A DNA stretch of 64,000 nt from Heyndrickxia acidicola. GTDB lineage: Bacteria; Bacillota; Bacilli; Bacillales; Bacillaceae_C. The position numbers and the translations under genes were made by a program. The DNA lies in assembly GCF_001636425.1 (NCBI RefSeq), contig NZ_KV440953.1, positions 1 to 64,000 on the forward strand. Direction: 5' to 3'. Shown piece by piece: positions 15,590 through 25,817 of the stretch (within the stretch, counting starts at the first letter, position 1; the number at the start of each line of letters is the position of its first letter). The notes beneath the pieces are model-generated. The model had not been told where the DNA came from. It saw nothing but the letters and a program-made list of their open reading frames with translations, and did not search any database.

Positions 15590-17308
15590 ATGAATGTGGT
15601 AGCGTTGCCAGCGGTAAAAGGGGATTACAATCTAACTAATTATGATGAAACCTATAAACATTTTGATTGGAAAGATGTTGAGAAAGAATTTACATGGTCG
15701 GAAACAGGCAAGGTGAATTTGGCCTACGAAGCAATCGACCGCCATGCTGAAGGCTTTCGAAAGAACAAGGTAGCGCTTTATTATTCTGATGATTCCCGTG
15801 ATGAGAAATATACATTTAAAGATCTAAAGGAACTAACGAACAAAGCGGGAAACGTTTTGAAGGAATACGGCGGGGTAGAGAAGGGTGACAGAGTTTTCAT
15901 TTTTATGCCCAGATCACCAGAGCTTTATTTTGCCCTTCTTGGTGCGGTAAAACTGGGAGCCGTTGTCGGACCGCTGTTTGAAGCATTTATGGAAGGAGCT
16001 GTTCGTGACCGTTTGGAGGACAGTGAAGCAAAAGTGCTTGTAACAACCCCGGCACTTCTTGACCGTGTTCCAGTGGACAAATTGCCAGCTTTAAAAACCA
16101 TTTTTCTTGTCGGCCGCGATATAAAAGAAGATGAAAAACAGATTGATTTTCTCAAGCACCTGGCTGATGCCTCCAAACAGCTTGAGCTGGAGTGGGTGGA
16201 TAGAATGGATGGACTTATCCTTCATTATACCTCTGGCTCTACAGGAAAGCCTAAAGGGGTGCTGCATGTCCATAATGCCATGATTCAGCATTATCAAACA
16301 GCTAAATGGGTATTGGACCTTAAGGAAGAGGATGTATACTGGTGTACAGCCGATCCTGGCTGGGTGACGGGAACCTCATACGGCATTTTTGCTCCGTGGC
16401 TTACAGGAACATCGAATGTGATTGTAGGGGGGCGCTTCAAGCCCGAGGATTGGTATAAAACGATTGAAAAGTTTGGCGTAACTGTATGGTATAGTGCCCC
16501 TACTGCTTTTCGCATGCTGATGGGAGCAGGTGATGAAATCATCAAGAAGCATGATTTAACATCACTTCGCCATGTCTTAAGTGTTGGAGAGCCATTGAAC
16601 CCTGAGGTCATCCGCTGGGGCAAGAAGGTGTTCGGCCAAAGAATCCATGATACTTGGTGGATGACGGAAACAGGTGCACACTTAATCTGCAATTATCCTA
16701 GCATGAATATCAAGCCTGGCTCCATGGGAAAACCGATTCCAGGAGTAGAGGCTGCCATTGTAGATGATCAGGGGAATGTTCTGCCCCCTAATCGGATGGG
16801 AAACCTGGCTATTAAGAAGGGCTGGCCTTCCATGATGCAGACAATATGGAATAATGAGCCTAAATATCAGTCTTATTTCTTCCCGAATGGCTGGTATGTG
16901 TCCGGAGATTCTGCCTACATGGATGAGGACGGGTATTTTTGGTTCCAGGGACGTGTTGATGATGTCATCATGACTTCAGGAGAAAGGGTAGGGCCTTTTG
17001 AGGTAGAAAGCAAGCTTATTGAACATCCTGCGGTAGCAGAAGCAGGTGTTATTGGCAAGCCTGATCCTGTCCGCGGAGAAATTATTAAAGCGTTTGTTGC
17101 TTTAATGGATGGATACGAGGAATCGGATGAATTAAAAGAAGAAATTCGCCAGTTTGTGAAAAATGGTTTGGCAGCTCACTCTGCACCACGCGAAATAGAG
17201 TTCCGCGATAAGCTTCCAAAAACAAGAAGCGGGAAAATCATGCGACGTGTGCTAAAAGCATGGGAGCTGGACTTGCCTGCAGGTGATCTATCGACAATGG
17301 AAGACTAA
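15590..17308 (+). CDS. acsA: Acetyl-CoA synthetase (AMP-forming)
   Basis: Converts acetate, ATP and CoA to acetyl-CoA. 572 aa, equal to B. subtilis AcsA. ATP/AMP motif TSGSTGKPKG at about 214-223, DTWWMTETG, GWYVSGDSAY, and the C-terminal hinge with catalytic Lys in RSGKIMRR. This Lys is residue 549 from the chosen start, the position acetylated by AcuA in B. subtilis. Start ATG 15590 has GGGGG at 8 nt; the ATG at 15584 is too close. Own promoter and terminator. Reversible acetylation by the adjacent acuA/acuC products is expected. Confidence 0.97.
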   Translation: MNVVALPAVKGDYNLTNYDETYKHFDWKDVEKEFTWSETGKVNLAYEAIDRHAEGFRKNKVALYYSDDSRDEKYTFKDLKELTNKAGNVLKEYGGVEKGDRVFIFMPRSPELYFALLGAVKLGAVVGPLFEAFMEGAVRDRLEDSEAKVLVTTPALLDRVPVDKLPALKTIFLVGRDIKEDEKQIDFLKHLADASKQLELEWVDRMDGLILHYTSGSTGKPKGVLHVHNAMIQHYQTAKWVLDLKEEDVYWCTADPGWVTGTSYGIFAPWLTGTSNVIVGGRFKPEDWYKTIEKFGVTVWYSAPTAFRMLMGAGDEIIKKHDLTSLRHVLSVGEPLNPEVIRWGKKVFGQRIHDTWWMTETGAHLICNYPSMNIKPGSMGKPIPGVEAAIVDDQGNVLPPNRMGNLAIKKGWPSMMQTIWNNEPKYQSYFFPNGWYVSGDSAYMDEDGYFWFQGRVDDVIMTSGERVGPFEVESKLIEHPAVAEAGVIGKPDPVRGEIIKAFVALMDGYEESDELKEEIRQFVKNGLAAHSAPREIEFRDKLPKTRSGKIMRRVLKAWELDLPAGDLSTMED

Positions 17309-17360
17309 CTTTGACAGTCCAGTATCCTATTTAGAGAAGCATAATACTTACCGGACAAGA

Positions 17361-17404
17361 AAAGAGGGTGACTCAATCGCTAAATGGAGTCACCCTCTTT
17401 TACT
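17361..17404 (+). terminator. Terminator of acsA
   Basis: Perfect 14-bp stem AAAGAGGGTGACTC/GAGTCACCCTCTTT followed by TTTTA. Confidence 0.9.
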
Positions 17405-17542
17405 ACAGAATAAAAAAGGTAGATGGATTTTTCTATTTAGTTTTAGTGAACCGAAAATCACTTAATACGAGTTCAAAAATCAAGCCAAACGGATCTATGT
17501 TAATCATTATAGTCTAATCAATATGGAAGAAAGATTGCTATG

Positions 17543-17601
17543 ATGAGGGGCTCCCGCTCGCCCGCGGAAAGCGAGCGCCTGCAGCAGAAATCAACGAGCG
17601 G
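17543..17601. repeat. R1 dispersed repeat, right half
   Basis: GAGGGGCTC...CCCGCGGAAAGCGAGCGCC...GCAGAAATCAACG is close to the R1 consensus. The rest of the 17309-17782 gap holds the acsA terminator and no recognisable gene. Confidence 0.7.
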
Positions 17602-17782
17602 AAAAAAAGATACTGTATCCAACGTCATCTGATATCATTTGACCTTTTGGAACAGCCTCATTTTCCTTATTCGGAATGTAATCGAAGCATGGGAAAACGG
17701 CATGAGAGGATAAATGCTATTCCAAAAGAACCGACAGGAAAATGAAAACATATTGTAAAGGTAGAGGGGGGTTCTTCGGTAT

Positions 17783-18172
17783 TTGAGAAACAGAGGATCA
17801 GTAGTCCTTATAAAGGATAACACGGTTTGCCTGATAAAAAGAAAGAGAGACGGCTTGGTGTATTATGTATTCCCGGGCGGCGGTATAGAAGAAGGAGAGA
17901 CACCTGAAGCAGCCGCTGAGAGAGAGGCACTGGAGGAGCTGGGAGTAAAGGTTGAAATTCATAAGTGTATCTCTAAAATTGAGTATCAAGGTACGCAATA
18001 CTTTTTTCTTGCAGAAATATTGGATGGAGCTTTCGGTACTGGAAGAGGAAAGGAATACACAGATAAAAATAGAGAACGCGGAACATACTTGCCAATGTGG
18101 GTGGAGATAGATAAATTGTCCGCTCTAAATGTAAAACCAATGGAAATGGCATTGAAAATTCAATCGTTATAG
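17783..18172 (+). CDS. NUDIX hydrolase
   Basis: 129 aa. Complete NUDIX box from Gly33 to Gly54 (GX5EX7REUXEEXG: PEAAAEREALEELGV), so a Mg-dependent nucleoside-diphosphate-X pyrophosphohydrolase fold. The substrate cannot be told from sequence. TTG start with GAGGGGGG 11 nt upstream. Stand-alone gene. An R3 element begins 6 bp after its stop. Not part of the conserved neighbourhood I recall, so it may be a lineage-specific insertion. Confidence 0.85.
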   Translation: MRNRGSVVLIKDNTVCLIKRKRDGLVYYVFPGGGIEEGETPEAAAEREALEELGVKVEIHKCISKIEYQGTQYFFLAEILDGAFGTGRGKEYTDKNRERGTYLPMWVEIDKLSALNVKPMEMALKIQSL

Positions 18173-18177
18173 ATCTA

Positions 18178-18337
18178 GGCTGTTTTCGCATAGATTGTTG
18201 CTTTACATACAAAAGGTAAATCTGTATGTTGCCTGCCTTCTTGGCATCTCTTCGTATGCAATTCTAAAGTTTTTTTATGAACCTAAGGTATATCATCATT
18301 TTTTGTCAAATAGCAACAAGGTTTACGAAAAAGAGCC
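18178..18337 (-). repeat. R3 MITE-like element, reverse orientation
   Basis: 160 bp. Ends GGCTGTTTTCGCATAGATTG and GGTTTACGAAAAAGAGCC are the inverted termini of the copies at 33929 and 53364. No clear target duplication here. Confidence 0.75.
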
Positions 18338-18348
18338 TTTATCAAATA

Positions 18349-18425
18349 GGCTCCGTTAAGATTCCATATTGATCCTGCTCGTTATTCAGCTCAGCTAAAA
18401 AACAACAGATTCTTTTAACATAGCT
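18349..18425. repeat. R4 MITE-like element, short form
   Basis: GGCTCCGTTAAGATTCC at the left, then CAGCTCAGCTAAAAAACAACAG and TTTTAACATAGC. It abuts the R3 copy. Confidence 0.55.
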
Positions 18426-18683
18426 ATATAATATGGCAATATAAGTAAGCCGTTTTTCGATTGTATCAATGTGGGAGCAGTTACATATGTTAATATGAAG
18501 ATAAAACAAAATTTTTAATGGAAAAGCATGAACGGGGCAGAAGAAAGCAGAATCCCTATTATCAATTGGATTATCCAAAACGGTATAGACTGAGAACGCA
18601 TAGTGATATATATGTGAGTTTGACAATAGCCAAAATGTATGGTAAAAAAGAGTAAGTATGTTAATAAGGACTTTTTCATTATA

Positions 18684-18711
18684 TTGCTTACTGAGTGACG
18701 AATGATAAAAT
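18684..18711 (+). promoter_or_regulatory. Promoter of the tyrS T-box leader
   Basis: TTGCTT-N16-TAAAAT. Start near 18718 gives a T-box leader of about 245 nt. Confidence 0.5.
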
Positions 18712-18717
18712 CTGAAT

Positions 18718-18963
18718 GTAACTGAATATGAAAAGGCTTTGAAAGGCTGAAGTAATCTTGCTGTCCCTGTTTAAAGAGAGTCGGTGGAAGGTGCAAACCG
18801 ATACATATAGCTAAGATGAATTACACCCTGGAGCTTTTATTGTGAAAATAGTAGCAATAAACGGTTATTCACCGTTATTTTTGACTTAAGTGGAGAATGA
18901 TTTCTCAAGTTGGGTGGTACCGCGATTATAATCGTCCCTTCGTTATACGAAGGGGCGTTTTTA
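18718..18963 (+). ncRNA. T-box riboswitch (tyrosine) controlling tyrS
   Basis: Uncharged tRNA-sensing antitermination leader. The T-box core GGGTGGTACCGCG is at 18912-18924. The stem I distal motifs AGAG and GGTGGAAGGTGCAAACC are at about 18775-18799. A TAC (Tyr) specifier triplet fits at 18822-18824 (alternative 18802-18804). The attenuator hairpin CGTCCCTTCG/CGAAGGGGCG at 18933-18957 is followed by five Ts. Confidence 0.9.
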
Positions 18964-19094
18964 TATTCATTGCGAATACCTTGTGTATGGCAAGTGAAAA
19001 AAGAAAGAAATCCTTTCTGCAGAAGTGATGGTAGAGAGACTGCTTAAATGAATTTTGCTATTATTTATCTTTACAAAGCTTATTTATGATATGA

Positions 19095-20369
<1,275 letters not shown>

Positions 20370-20374
20370 GCGGG

Positions 20375-20406
20375 AATGGCCAAAGGATTCTTTGGCCATT
20401 TTTTTG
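20375..20406 (+). terminator. Terminator of tyrS
   Basis: Perfect 11-bp stem AATGGCCAAAG/CTTTGGCCATT with a 4-nt loop and seven Ts. Confidence 0.93.
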
Positions 20407-20437
20407 ATTAGAAAAAAATAATGTAACGATATTGTTT

Positions 20438-20510
20438 CTGTCCAGCTGTAATTCCTTTATCTCAGTCGAAGACGGCGACATCATATGCTTGATGAGCAAG
20501 GAGCTTGAGC
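20438..20510. repeat. R2 dispersed repeat, truncated
   Basis: GTCCAGCTG..TTCCTTTATCTCAGTCGAAGAC...GATGAGCAAGGAGCTTGAGC matches the R2 body and right end. The left arm is missing. The rest of the 20370-20740 gap is AT-rich without a gene. Confidence 0.6.
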
Positions 20511-20740
20511 AATTTTTGTTGTCAGTTTTTATATATTTTACTATAAAAAACTGAATGTAGAATCGGAGTCAAGGGCTTTATCAAGTCAAAAAACCAAGGA
20601 TTTTAAACTGGAAGATCAATAAATTGATCAATTCAATGGTTCCTTGATAAAATAAAAATCGAAATTCAACTTTTTGAAAATTCATTTTTGTGAGGAAATA
20701 TATTTTTAGTACTGAGAAAATTTACATAGGGGTGATAACA

Positions 20741-21532
20741 ATGCCAGCTTTTATTTCAAACGGTGCACGTCTCTATTTTAAAGAAGATGGGGAGGGAGCT
20801 CCATTAATCCTGCTCCATGGTCTTCACGGAAGCAGCAGGATGTTAAAAAAAGAGATCAGCCAGTTGAAAGAACATTTTCGCGTCATTGCTTTAGATGCAC
20901 GAGGGCATGGGGAGTCAGACAAACCGCAGCATTACACCATGGAAGATCATATACAGGATGTAGTCAATTTGTTAAATCATCTCAAGCTTGAAAAGGTCTT
21001 TCTTTTGGGGATATCTATGGGAAGCTATATTGCACAAGGTGTTGCGTCAGCTTATCCCAAACGAGTTGAAAAGCTGGTTCTGGTCGTCCCAAAAGGTCAT
21101 GGGAAAACTTCCTCCATGCAGGAACTTCTCGACCGGCATGCACAAGAATTAGAGGGGCTGTCTTTTGCTGAACAATTCAGCTATGTTAGCAAATATATTT
21201 TTCATAGTAGCGCAGCAATCCAAAATGCTTTCAGTGAATTTTATGCAGACAAAGCGATGCTGACCTCTCCTCAGGAGCAGGATGCCTCCAACAAGGCAAT
21301 AGAAGGATTTAACTTTCTGAAGGATTTAGAGAAAATAACTGCTAAAACATTGGTCATCAGCGGAAAATATGATGGTTTAAACCCTCCGGAGAGAGGCAAA
21401 GAAGTAGCATCTAGAATACCGGATGCTGCCTTTATTGAATTCATGCATTCAGGACATGGGCCAAGTATTGAAGAGCCAGAGCGTTTTAAAAAAGAAGTCA
21501 TAAATTTTCTCTCAGAGGAAAATAAAAATTGA
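20741..21532 (+). CDS. Alpha/beta hydrolase
   Basis: 263 aa. Classic alpha/beta-hydrolase fold: oxyanion motif LILLHGLHGS, DARGHGESD, nucleophile elbow GISMGS (Ser92), acid in GKYDGLNPPE, and catalytic His in HSGHGPSIEEPERF. Substrate unknown; the sequence resembles the broad esterase/3-oxoadipate enol-lactonase-like group. Start at ATG 20741 with GGGGTGATA at 5-6 nt; the in-frame start at 20690 lacks a ribosome site. It ends convergent with rpsD at a shared hairpin. Confidence 0.85.
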   Translation: MPAFISNGARLYFKEDGEGAPLILLHGLHGSSRMLKKEISQLKEHFRVIALDARGHGESDKPQHYTMEDHIQDVVNLLNHLKLEKVFLLGISMGSYIAQGVASAYPKRVEKLVLVVPKGHGKTSSMQELLDRHAQELEGLSFAEQFSYVSKYIFHSSAAIQNAFSEFYADKAMLTSPQEQDASNKAIEGFNFLKDLEKITAKTLVISGKYDGLNPPERGKEVASRIPDAAFIEFMHSGHGPSIEEPERFKKEVINFLSEENKN

Positions 21533-21610
21533 TTGATACAAATATAGGACAGATTGGCCTATGAATAATCAAATTACGTAAATACCTTTAGCTAGCTTTA
21601 ATTCAAAATA

Positions 21611-21648
21611 AAAACCCTGAAAGTGCATATCAGCATTTTCAGGGTTTT
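21611..21648. terminator. Bidirectional terminator, hydrolase gene / rpsD
   Basis: 16-bp stem AAAACCCTGAAAGTGC/GCATTTTCAGGGTTTT with one G.T. T-runs on both strands. Confidence 0.88.
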
Positions 21649-21658
21649 TATAATAAAA

Positions 21659-22261
21659 TTAACGAGAGTAGAACTCAACGATGAATGCTTCGTTAATTTC
21701 AGCTGGAAGCTCAGAACGTTCTGGTAAACGTGTGAAAGTACCTTCAAGCTTATCAGCATCAAAAGAAACGAAATCAGGTACGAAGTTAGTAGCTTCGATA
21801 GATTCTTTGATGATGTCTAAGTTAAGGGATTTTTCACGAACACCAATTGTTTGTCCTGGTAATACGCGGTATGATGGGATATCAACGCGGCTTCCGTTAA
21901 CAAGAATGTGGCCGTGGTTTACAAGCTGACGAGCTTGACGGCGAGTACGAGCTAAGCCAAGACGATAAACAAGGTTATCAAGACGTGATTCAAGAAGAAT
22001 CATGAAGTTTTCACCGTGCTTACCAGCCATTTTTCCAGCTTTCACGAAAGTGTTGTGGAATTGGCGTTCGTTAACTCCATACATATGGCGAAGCTTTTGC
22101 TTTTCTTGAAGCTGAAGACCATATTCAGAAAGTTTTTTACGTTGATTTGGACCGTGCTGCCCAGGAGCATAAGGGCGTTTTTCTAATTCTTTACCAGTAC
22201 CGCTTAATGAAATACCAAGACGGCGTGATAATTTCCAACTTGGACCAGTATATCGAGCCAT
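21659..22261 (-). CDS. rpsD: 30S ribosomal protein S4
   Basis: Primary 16S rRNA-binding protein nucleating the 30S body. 200 aa as in B. subtilis. Starts [16 protein letters not shown]. Includes [22 protein letters not shown] and an S4 domain (about 91-150: [31 protein letters not shown]). Ends [14 protein letters not shown] 22261 has AAGGAGGAG upstream; a Met at 22345 is within the leader. There are no Cys pairs, so it is the zinc-free S4 form. Expected to repress its own translation by binding the leader. Confidence 0.98.
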   Translation of the reverse strand: MARYTGPSWKLSRRLGISLSGTGKELEKRPYAPGQHGPNQRKKLSEYGLQLQEKQKLRHMYGVNERQFHNTFVKAGKMAGKHGENFMILLESRLDNLVYRLGLARTRRQARQLVNHGHILVNGSRVDIPSYRVLPGQTIGVREKSLNLDIIKESIEATNFVPDFVSFDADKLEGTFTRLPERSELPAEINEAFIVEFYSR

Positions 22262-22466
22262 GGATGACTCCTCCTTAGTTTTTATTTTGTTGTAAAATAA
22301 AAACAGGTGAACAAACAGCAGGTGTATTTTGTTTTCATGTACCATCGCCCTAGCAGCAGAGGGTTACTCGATACACCATTTAAAAGATTGTTACTGCATG
22401 GAAATCTTTTAAAGGAACAAAATACGCTCCGTACAGTCGCCCGCAAAGGCTGCATTATTTTACACA
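22262..22466 (-). ncRNA. rpsD leader (S4 autoregulatory RNA candidate)
   Basis: About 205 nt of untranslated leader between a consensus promoter and rpsD. In B. subtilis the rpsD leader is bound by S4. The leader has long complementary stretches (for example AAAGATTTCCATG / CAATCTTTTAAATGG on the minus strand) but I did not fold it fully. Confidence 0.55.
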
Positions 22467-22472
22467 AGGAAT

Positions 22473-22502
22473 ATTATATGATGAGGGCTGATAGAATGTC
22501 AA
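22473..22502 (-). promoter_or_regulatory. Consensus SigA promoter of rpsD
   Basis: Minus strand TTGACA-N18-TATAAT, both hexamers perfect. Confidence 0.85.
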
Positions 22503-22803
22503 GAAAATATACAGTAAACTCTTTTTTTAAAAGAGGAAATAAAGTTTTTCTTTTAAAAAAAAGGGAATAAAAGTATTGTGGAAAAATAGTTCGAAAGTAC
22601 CTGTTTATACTATACATCTTTAGAACTATTGTATTATAATGGTAATAATAAAAAGATCCGAGGGTAATCCATCTAGGAATGATGCATTATTCAACAAGCT
22701 TTGTTAATGGATACCGTTTTTCAGCTGTTAGTAACCAGGGAATATAACAAAGCCATTCAAAAATAGATCCTCATGTGTTTATTACTGAACAAGGTGATTA
22801 TAA

Positions 22804-24672
22804 ATGAAAATGGATATGAATCATATTATTCTCAATTACAAATCGAAACTATTTGATTTAGTGGAAACTGCGGGAAAGAATGAAATTGCAAATTGGATAT
22901 CCATAATCACAGACACGTTTCAAGCTTCTCAGGCTGCATACTATACAAGAGACATTGAAAATAAGTATCAATTCGTTCTGACATGTTCCTACTCTCTTGA
23001 CGACTCCACAATTCCCGAAACGATTACAGAGGATATTCTATCGAGAATATTTAAAGGTGAAAATGTTATAAACCAAAGAGAATGGAGAAACTTTCCACAA
23101 CTCTCATTATATAATATTGGTTTTCGTTTGGTTTTTAAAAACAAGGAAAAGGGATATCTTTTTCTGAATATTCCCGCTCATTCTTCCGAGGAATATGACC
23201 AGAATTTTTACCAGGAATTTATTCAGGAAAGCGTATGCTTCCTGAATATAATAGAGCAGCTGTCAGGAATTGTGGAGGAGGAAAGAAAATATAAAGAATT
23301 ATTCCGAGTGACGGAAAAGTTTCATTCGTCTATGAATATCGACATGGTATTGCACGAAATTATTAATACGCTTAAACGTATGTTTCCTCAATGCCAGTAT
23401 TATTTAATGCTTTCGAATGATTACCACTATAAGACAGATCTTCCTATCAAGACCCTTCACTATGATTCTGCTGATGAGAATGCCATGGAATCCTATGTGA
23501 ACGGGGAAATCCGTATGATTGCAGCACGGGAAAGCAAGCATACAACGCTTTATGCCCCGCTTTTAGGAAAGCAGGGAGTCTATGGAGTCCTTCAAATTGT
23601 GAGTGCTCATTCCCTAATTTTTAATAATAATGAAATTGAGTTTATCCGGCTCCTTGCAAATACAGCAGGCGGTGCTCTTGAGAATGCAAAGCTTTATCAG
23701 CAGTCTACCCGGTTGATTGAAGATCTTCAGCTTATTAATGAAACATCAATGAAATTGAATGCAAGCTCACGTTTGGAAGATACCCTTCACTTTCTTCATG
23801 CACAAATCAGCAAATCTTTCCATGTTCAGGACATTGCCTTTGTTATGCTGCATGATAATAGCTGTTCGGTACTTGAGGGGAGCAGTTCGATCTTTTACGA
23901 ACCGGAAGGAGAAATATACCTTGATTTTGTACTGAAATCACTTGAGAGGGAAAAAGATGCAATATTTATCAGTGATTTTAACAGCAAATTTGTAAATAGA
24001 AGGGTGAATTATTCCTCTCTAATGGCAGTTCCAATGATTGAACGGGACGAGATCAAGGGATTTTGTATAGCAATCCATAAAAATGCCTACAATTTCACCT
24101 TTGAAATGTTTAAATTGTTCAGATCGCTTATCCACCATTCGACTTTGGCCATTACCAATTCCATACTCCGGGAAGAGCTGGAAAAATTGGTCATTACTGA
24201 TCATTTGACACAGCTGTTTGCCAAAAACTATTTAAACACACAAATGGAAGAGTCCATGAATAATGATGAAGAAGGTACTTTTATATTATTGGATATTGAT
24301 AATTTTAAAGAAGTCAATGATACACACGGACACCAGGTTGGGGACCAGATTTTGGTCCAGGTTGCCAGAATTATAGAACAAAATATAAGGGCTACCGATA
24401 TTGGTGCACGCTGGGGAGGGGAGGAACTGGCCATCTATCTTCCGGGAGTGCCATTGAATATTGGAGAAGAGGTTGCTGTACGCCTGCTTAAAGCAGTCTC
24501 CGAAAAAACAACTCCCCAAATCACGATTTCCTGCGGTGTTTCCTATTGGAATAAAGAAAGAAAAGATGGAATTGAAAATCTCTTTAATCGTGCCGATATT
24601 GGACTGTATAATGCTAAGAATTCAGGGAAAAACCAAGTTGTAGTGACGGATAAATGCCGACAGATCATGTAA
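22804..24672 (+). CDS. dgcP: Diguanylate cyclase with GAF domains (DgcP/YtrP)
   Basis: Makes c-di-GMP from two GTP. 622 aa. The N-terminal ~440 residues contain GAF-like sensor folds (about 20-150, 170-300, 310-455). The C-terminal GGDEF domain is at about 460-615, with LITDHLTQLFAKNYL, DIDNFKEVND and signature GGEEL at 538-542, an active variant. No membrane segment, so a cytoplasmic sensor. ATG with AAGGTGAT at 6 nt. The position beside rpsD and ytsP matches B. subtilis dgcP. It is slightly longer than the B. subtilis protein. Strong terminator. Confidence 0.9.
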   Translation: MKMDMNHIILNYKSKLFDLVETAGKNEIANWISIITDTFQASQAAYYTRDIENKYQFVLTCSYSLDDSTIPETITEDILSRIFKGENVINQREWRNFPQLSLYNIGFRLVFKNKEKGYLFLNIPAHSSEEYDQNFYQEFIQESVCFLNIIEQLSGIVEEERKYKELFRVTEKFHSSMNIDMVLHEIINTLKRMFPQCQYYLMLSNDYHYKTDLPIKTLHYDSADENAMESYVNGEIRMIAARESKHTTLYAPLLGKQGVYGVLQIVSAHSLIFNNNEIEFIRLLANTAGGALENAKLYQQSTRLIEDLQLINETSMKLNASSRLEDTLHFLHAQISKSFHVQDIAFVMLHDNSCSVLEGSSSIFYEPEGEIYLDFVLKSLEREKDAIFISDFNSKFVNRRVNYSSLMAVPMIERDEIKGFCIAIHKNAYNFTFEMFKLFRSLIHHSTLAITNSILREELEKLVITDHLTQLFAKNYLNTQMEESMNNDEEGTFILLDIDNFKEVNDTHGHQVGDQILVQVARIIEQNIRATDIGARWGGEELAIYLPGVPLNIGEEVAVRLLKAVSEKTTPQITISCGVSYWNKERKDGIENLFNRADIGLYNAKNSGKNQVVVTDKCRQIM

Positions 24673-24691
24673 TAAACACGAATGGAAAAAG

Positions 24692-24739
24692 AAAAGGTAT
24701 ACTCCCGAAGCTTAAAGGAGTATACCTTTTCTTTTTTTA
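24692..24739 (+). terminator. Terminator of dgcP
   Basis: Perfect 14-bp stem AAAAGGTATACTCC/GGAGTATACCTTTT followed by TTTTCTTTTTTT. Confidence 0.92.
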
Positions 24740-24820
24740 GGCGTTGTTAAAGTACTCTGTTGTTTTTAGATTTTACATGTGAAAAACAAGCAGTTATCAA
24801 CATGGAAATTTAACAGGGCC
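24740..24820. repeat. R4 MITE-like element, short form
   Basis: GGCGTTGTTAAAG...TTTAACAGGGCC; flanks TTTTTTTA / TTTTTTAA agree at 7/8. 81 bp, inserted directly after the dgcP terminator. Confidence 0.6.
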
Positions 24821-24856
24821 TTTTTTAAAAGGATATTTTATAACCAATGCAGTCAA

Positions 24857-24990
24857 TGTCCAGCACCAGCGTCTATAGGCTATCGGTATTCTTCGTCTTC
24901 TCCCTGCGATAAGTCAACATCTAGTTTCCTTTATCTCAGTCAGAAGACTACGGAATCCGTACGCCGATGAGCAAGGCGCTTCCGCTTTTC
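24857..24990 (+). repeat. R2 element, first of a tandem pair
   Basis: Starts TGTCCAGCACCAGCG, ends GATGAGCAAGGCGCTTCCGC; about 134 bp. Long imperfect palindrome (outer arms AGCGYC../..GGCGCT, then TATCGGC../..GCCGAT-like). Confidence 0.85.
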
Positions 24991-24991
24991 A

Positions 24992-25125
24992 TTGTCCAGC
25001 ACCAGCGCCTATCGGCTATCGGATTTCTTCGTCTTCTCCCTGCGATAAGTCAACATCTAGTTTCCTTTATCTCAGTCAAAGACTTCGGAATCCGTACGCC
25101 GATGAGCAAGGCGCTTCCGCTTTTC
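24992..25125 (+). repeat. R2 element, second of a tandem pair
   Basis: Same orientation and nearly the same sequence as the preceding copy. It ends 3 bp before the ytsP stop codon. Confidence 0.85.
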
Positions 25126-25128
25126 TTT

Positions 25129-25614
25129 TTACAAATGCTTGAGCAGCACCTGAACAAAATCATTTAACTCTTTTTCATCCTGTTCATCAAAACGGTTCAG
25201 TTCAGGACTGTCAATATCCAGAACGCCGATTACGGTATCATTCTTAATAAGCGGAATGACGATCTCCGATTGAGAAGCAGCATCACATGCAATATGTCCA
25301 GGGAATTGGTTAACGTTCTCTACTCTGATTGTTTTTCTTTCTGAAATGGCTGTACCGCAAACACCTTTTCCAAAAGGAATTCTCACACAGGCAGGAAGCC
25401 CCTGAAAAGGACCTAATACTAATTCGCTGCCTTCCACTAAATAGAAACCAACCCAATTAATGCGGTCCAAAAACTGGCCAAGTAATGCGGATGCATTACT
25501 TAAATTGGCGATCCTGTTTGGTTCGCCCTCAATTAAAGCTGCAAGTTGTTTTTTTACAAGTCCGTATTGCTGTTCTTTTGTACCGTTGTAATTAGAAGTA
25601 TGGAACACAGTCAT
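25129..25614 (-). CDS. ytsP: Free methionine-(R)-sulfoxide reductase, GAF fold
   Basis: Reduces free Met-R-sulfoxide to methionine. 161 aa. Single GAF domain with the fRMsr cysteines: GPFQGLPACVRI, FGKGVCGTAI and HIACDAASQSEIVIPL. DNVIGVLDIDSP-like end (VIGVLDIDSPELNRFD). Two to three of these Cys cycle through disulfides in the family. Minus strand ATG with a weak AGGGTGAA-like site. It lies beside dgcP, as in B. subtilis, but in opposite orientation to it here. Confidence 0.9.
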   Translation of the reverse strand: MTVFHTSNYNGTKEQQYGLVKKQLAALIEGEPNRIANLSNASALLGQFLDRINWVGFYLVEGSELVLGPFQGLPACVRIPFGKGVCGTAISERKTIRVENVNQFPGHIACDAASQSEIVIPLIKNDTVIGVLDIDSPELNRFDEQDEKELNDFVQVLLKHL

Positions 25615-25817
25615 TCACCCTTTTTCTACAATATTTTTATAAAATAAATCATTCCTTGTCATATAGCAAAGAAAATGTCGATAACTTTTAAAAGGAGAAA
25701 TCTTTTAAAGCACGAATTCTACACTTAGACAGGCAATGTATGAAGCAATCACATTTTATTACTTTTAGCACATTTCACCGTTTTCTTCAAGAAAAAAAGT
25801 AAAAGGGGACGTTTTTA

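Noticed and set aside
22307-22570. 87-codon plus-strand ORF
   Set aside because: It lies antisense to the rpsD leader and promoter, has no ribosome site and a composition unlike a protein (runs of Lys/Phe at the end).
24967-25167. ORFs across the R2 arrays, also 28409-28926
   Set aside because: The frames arise from repeat sequence (PLFIVQHQRLSAIGFL-like peptides repeat with the DNA unit), have no ribosome sites and are not kept in other R2 copies.
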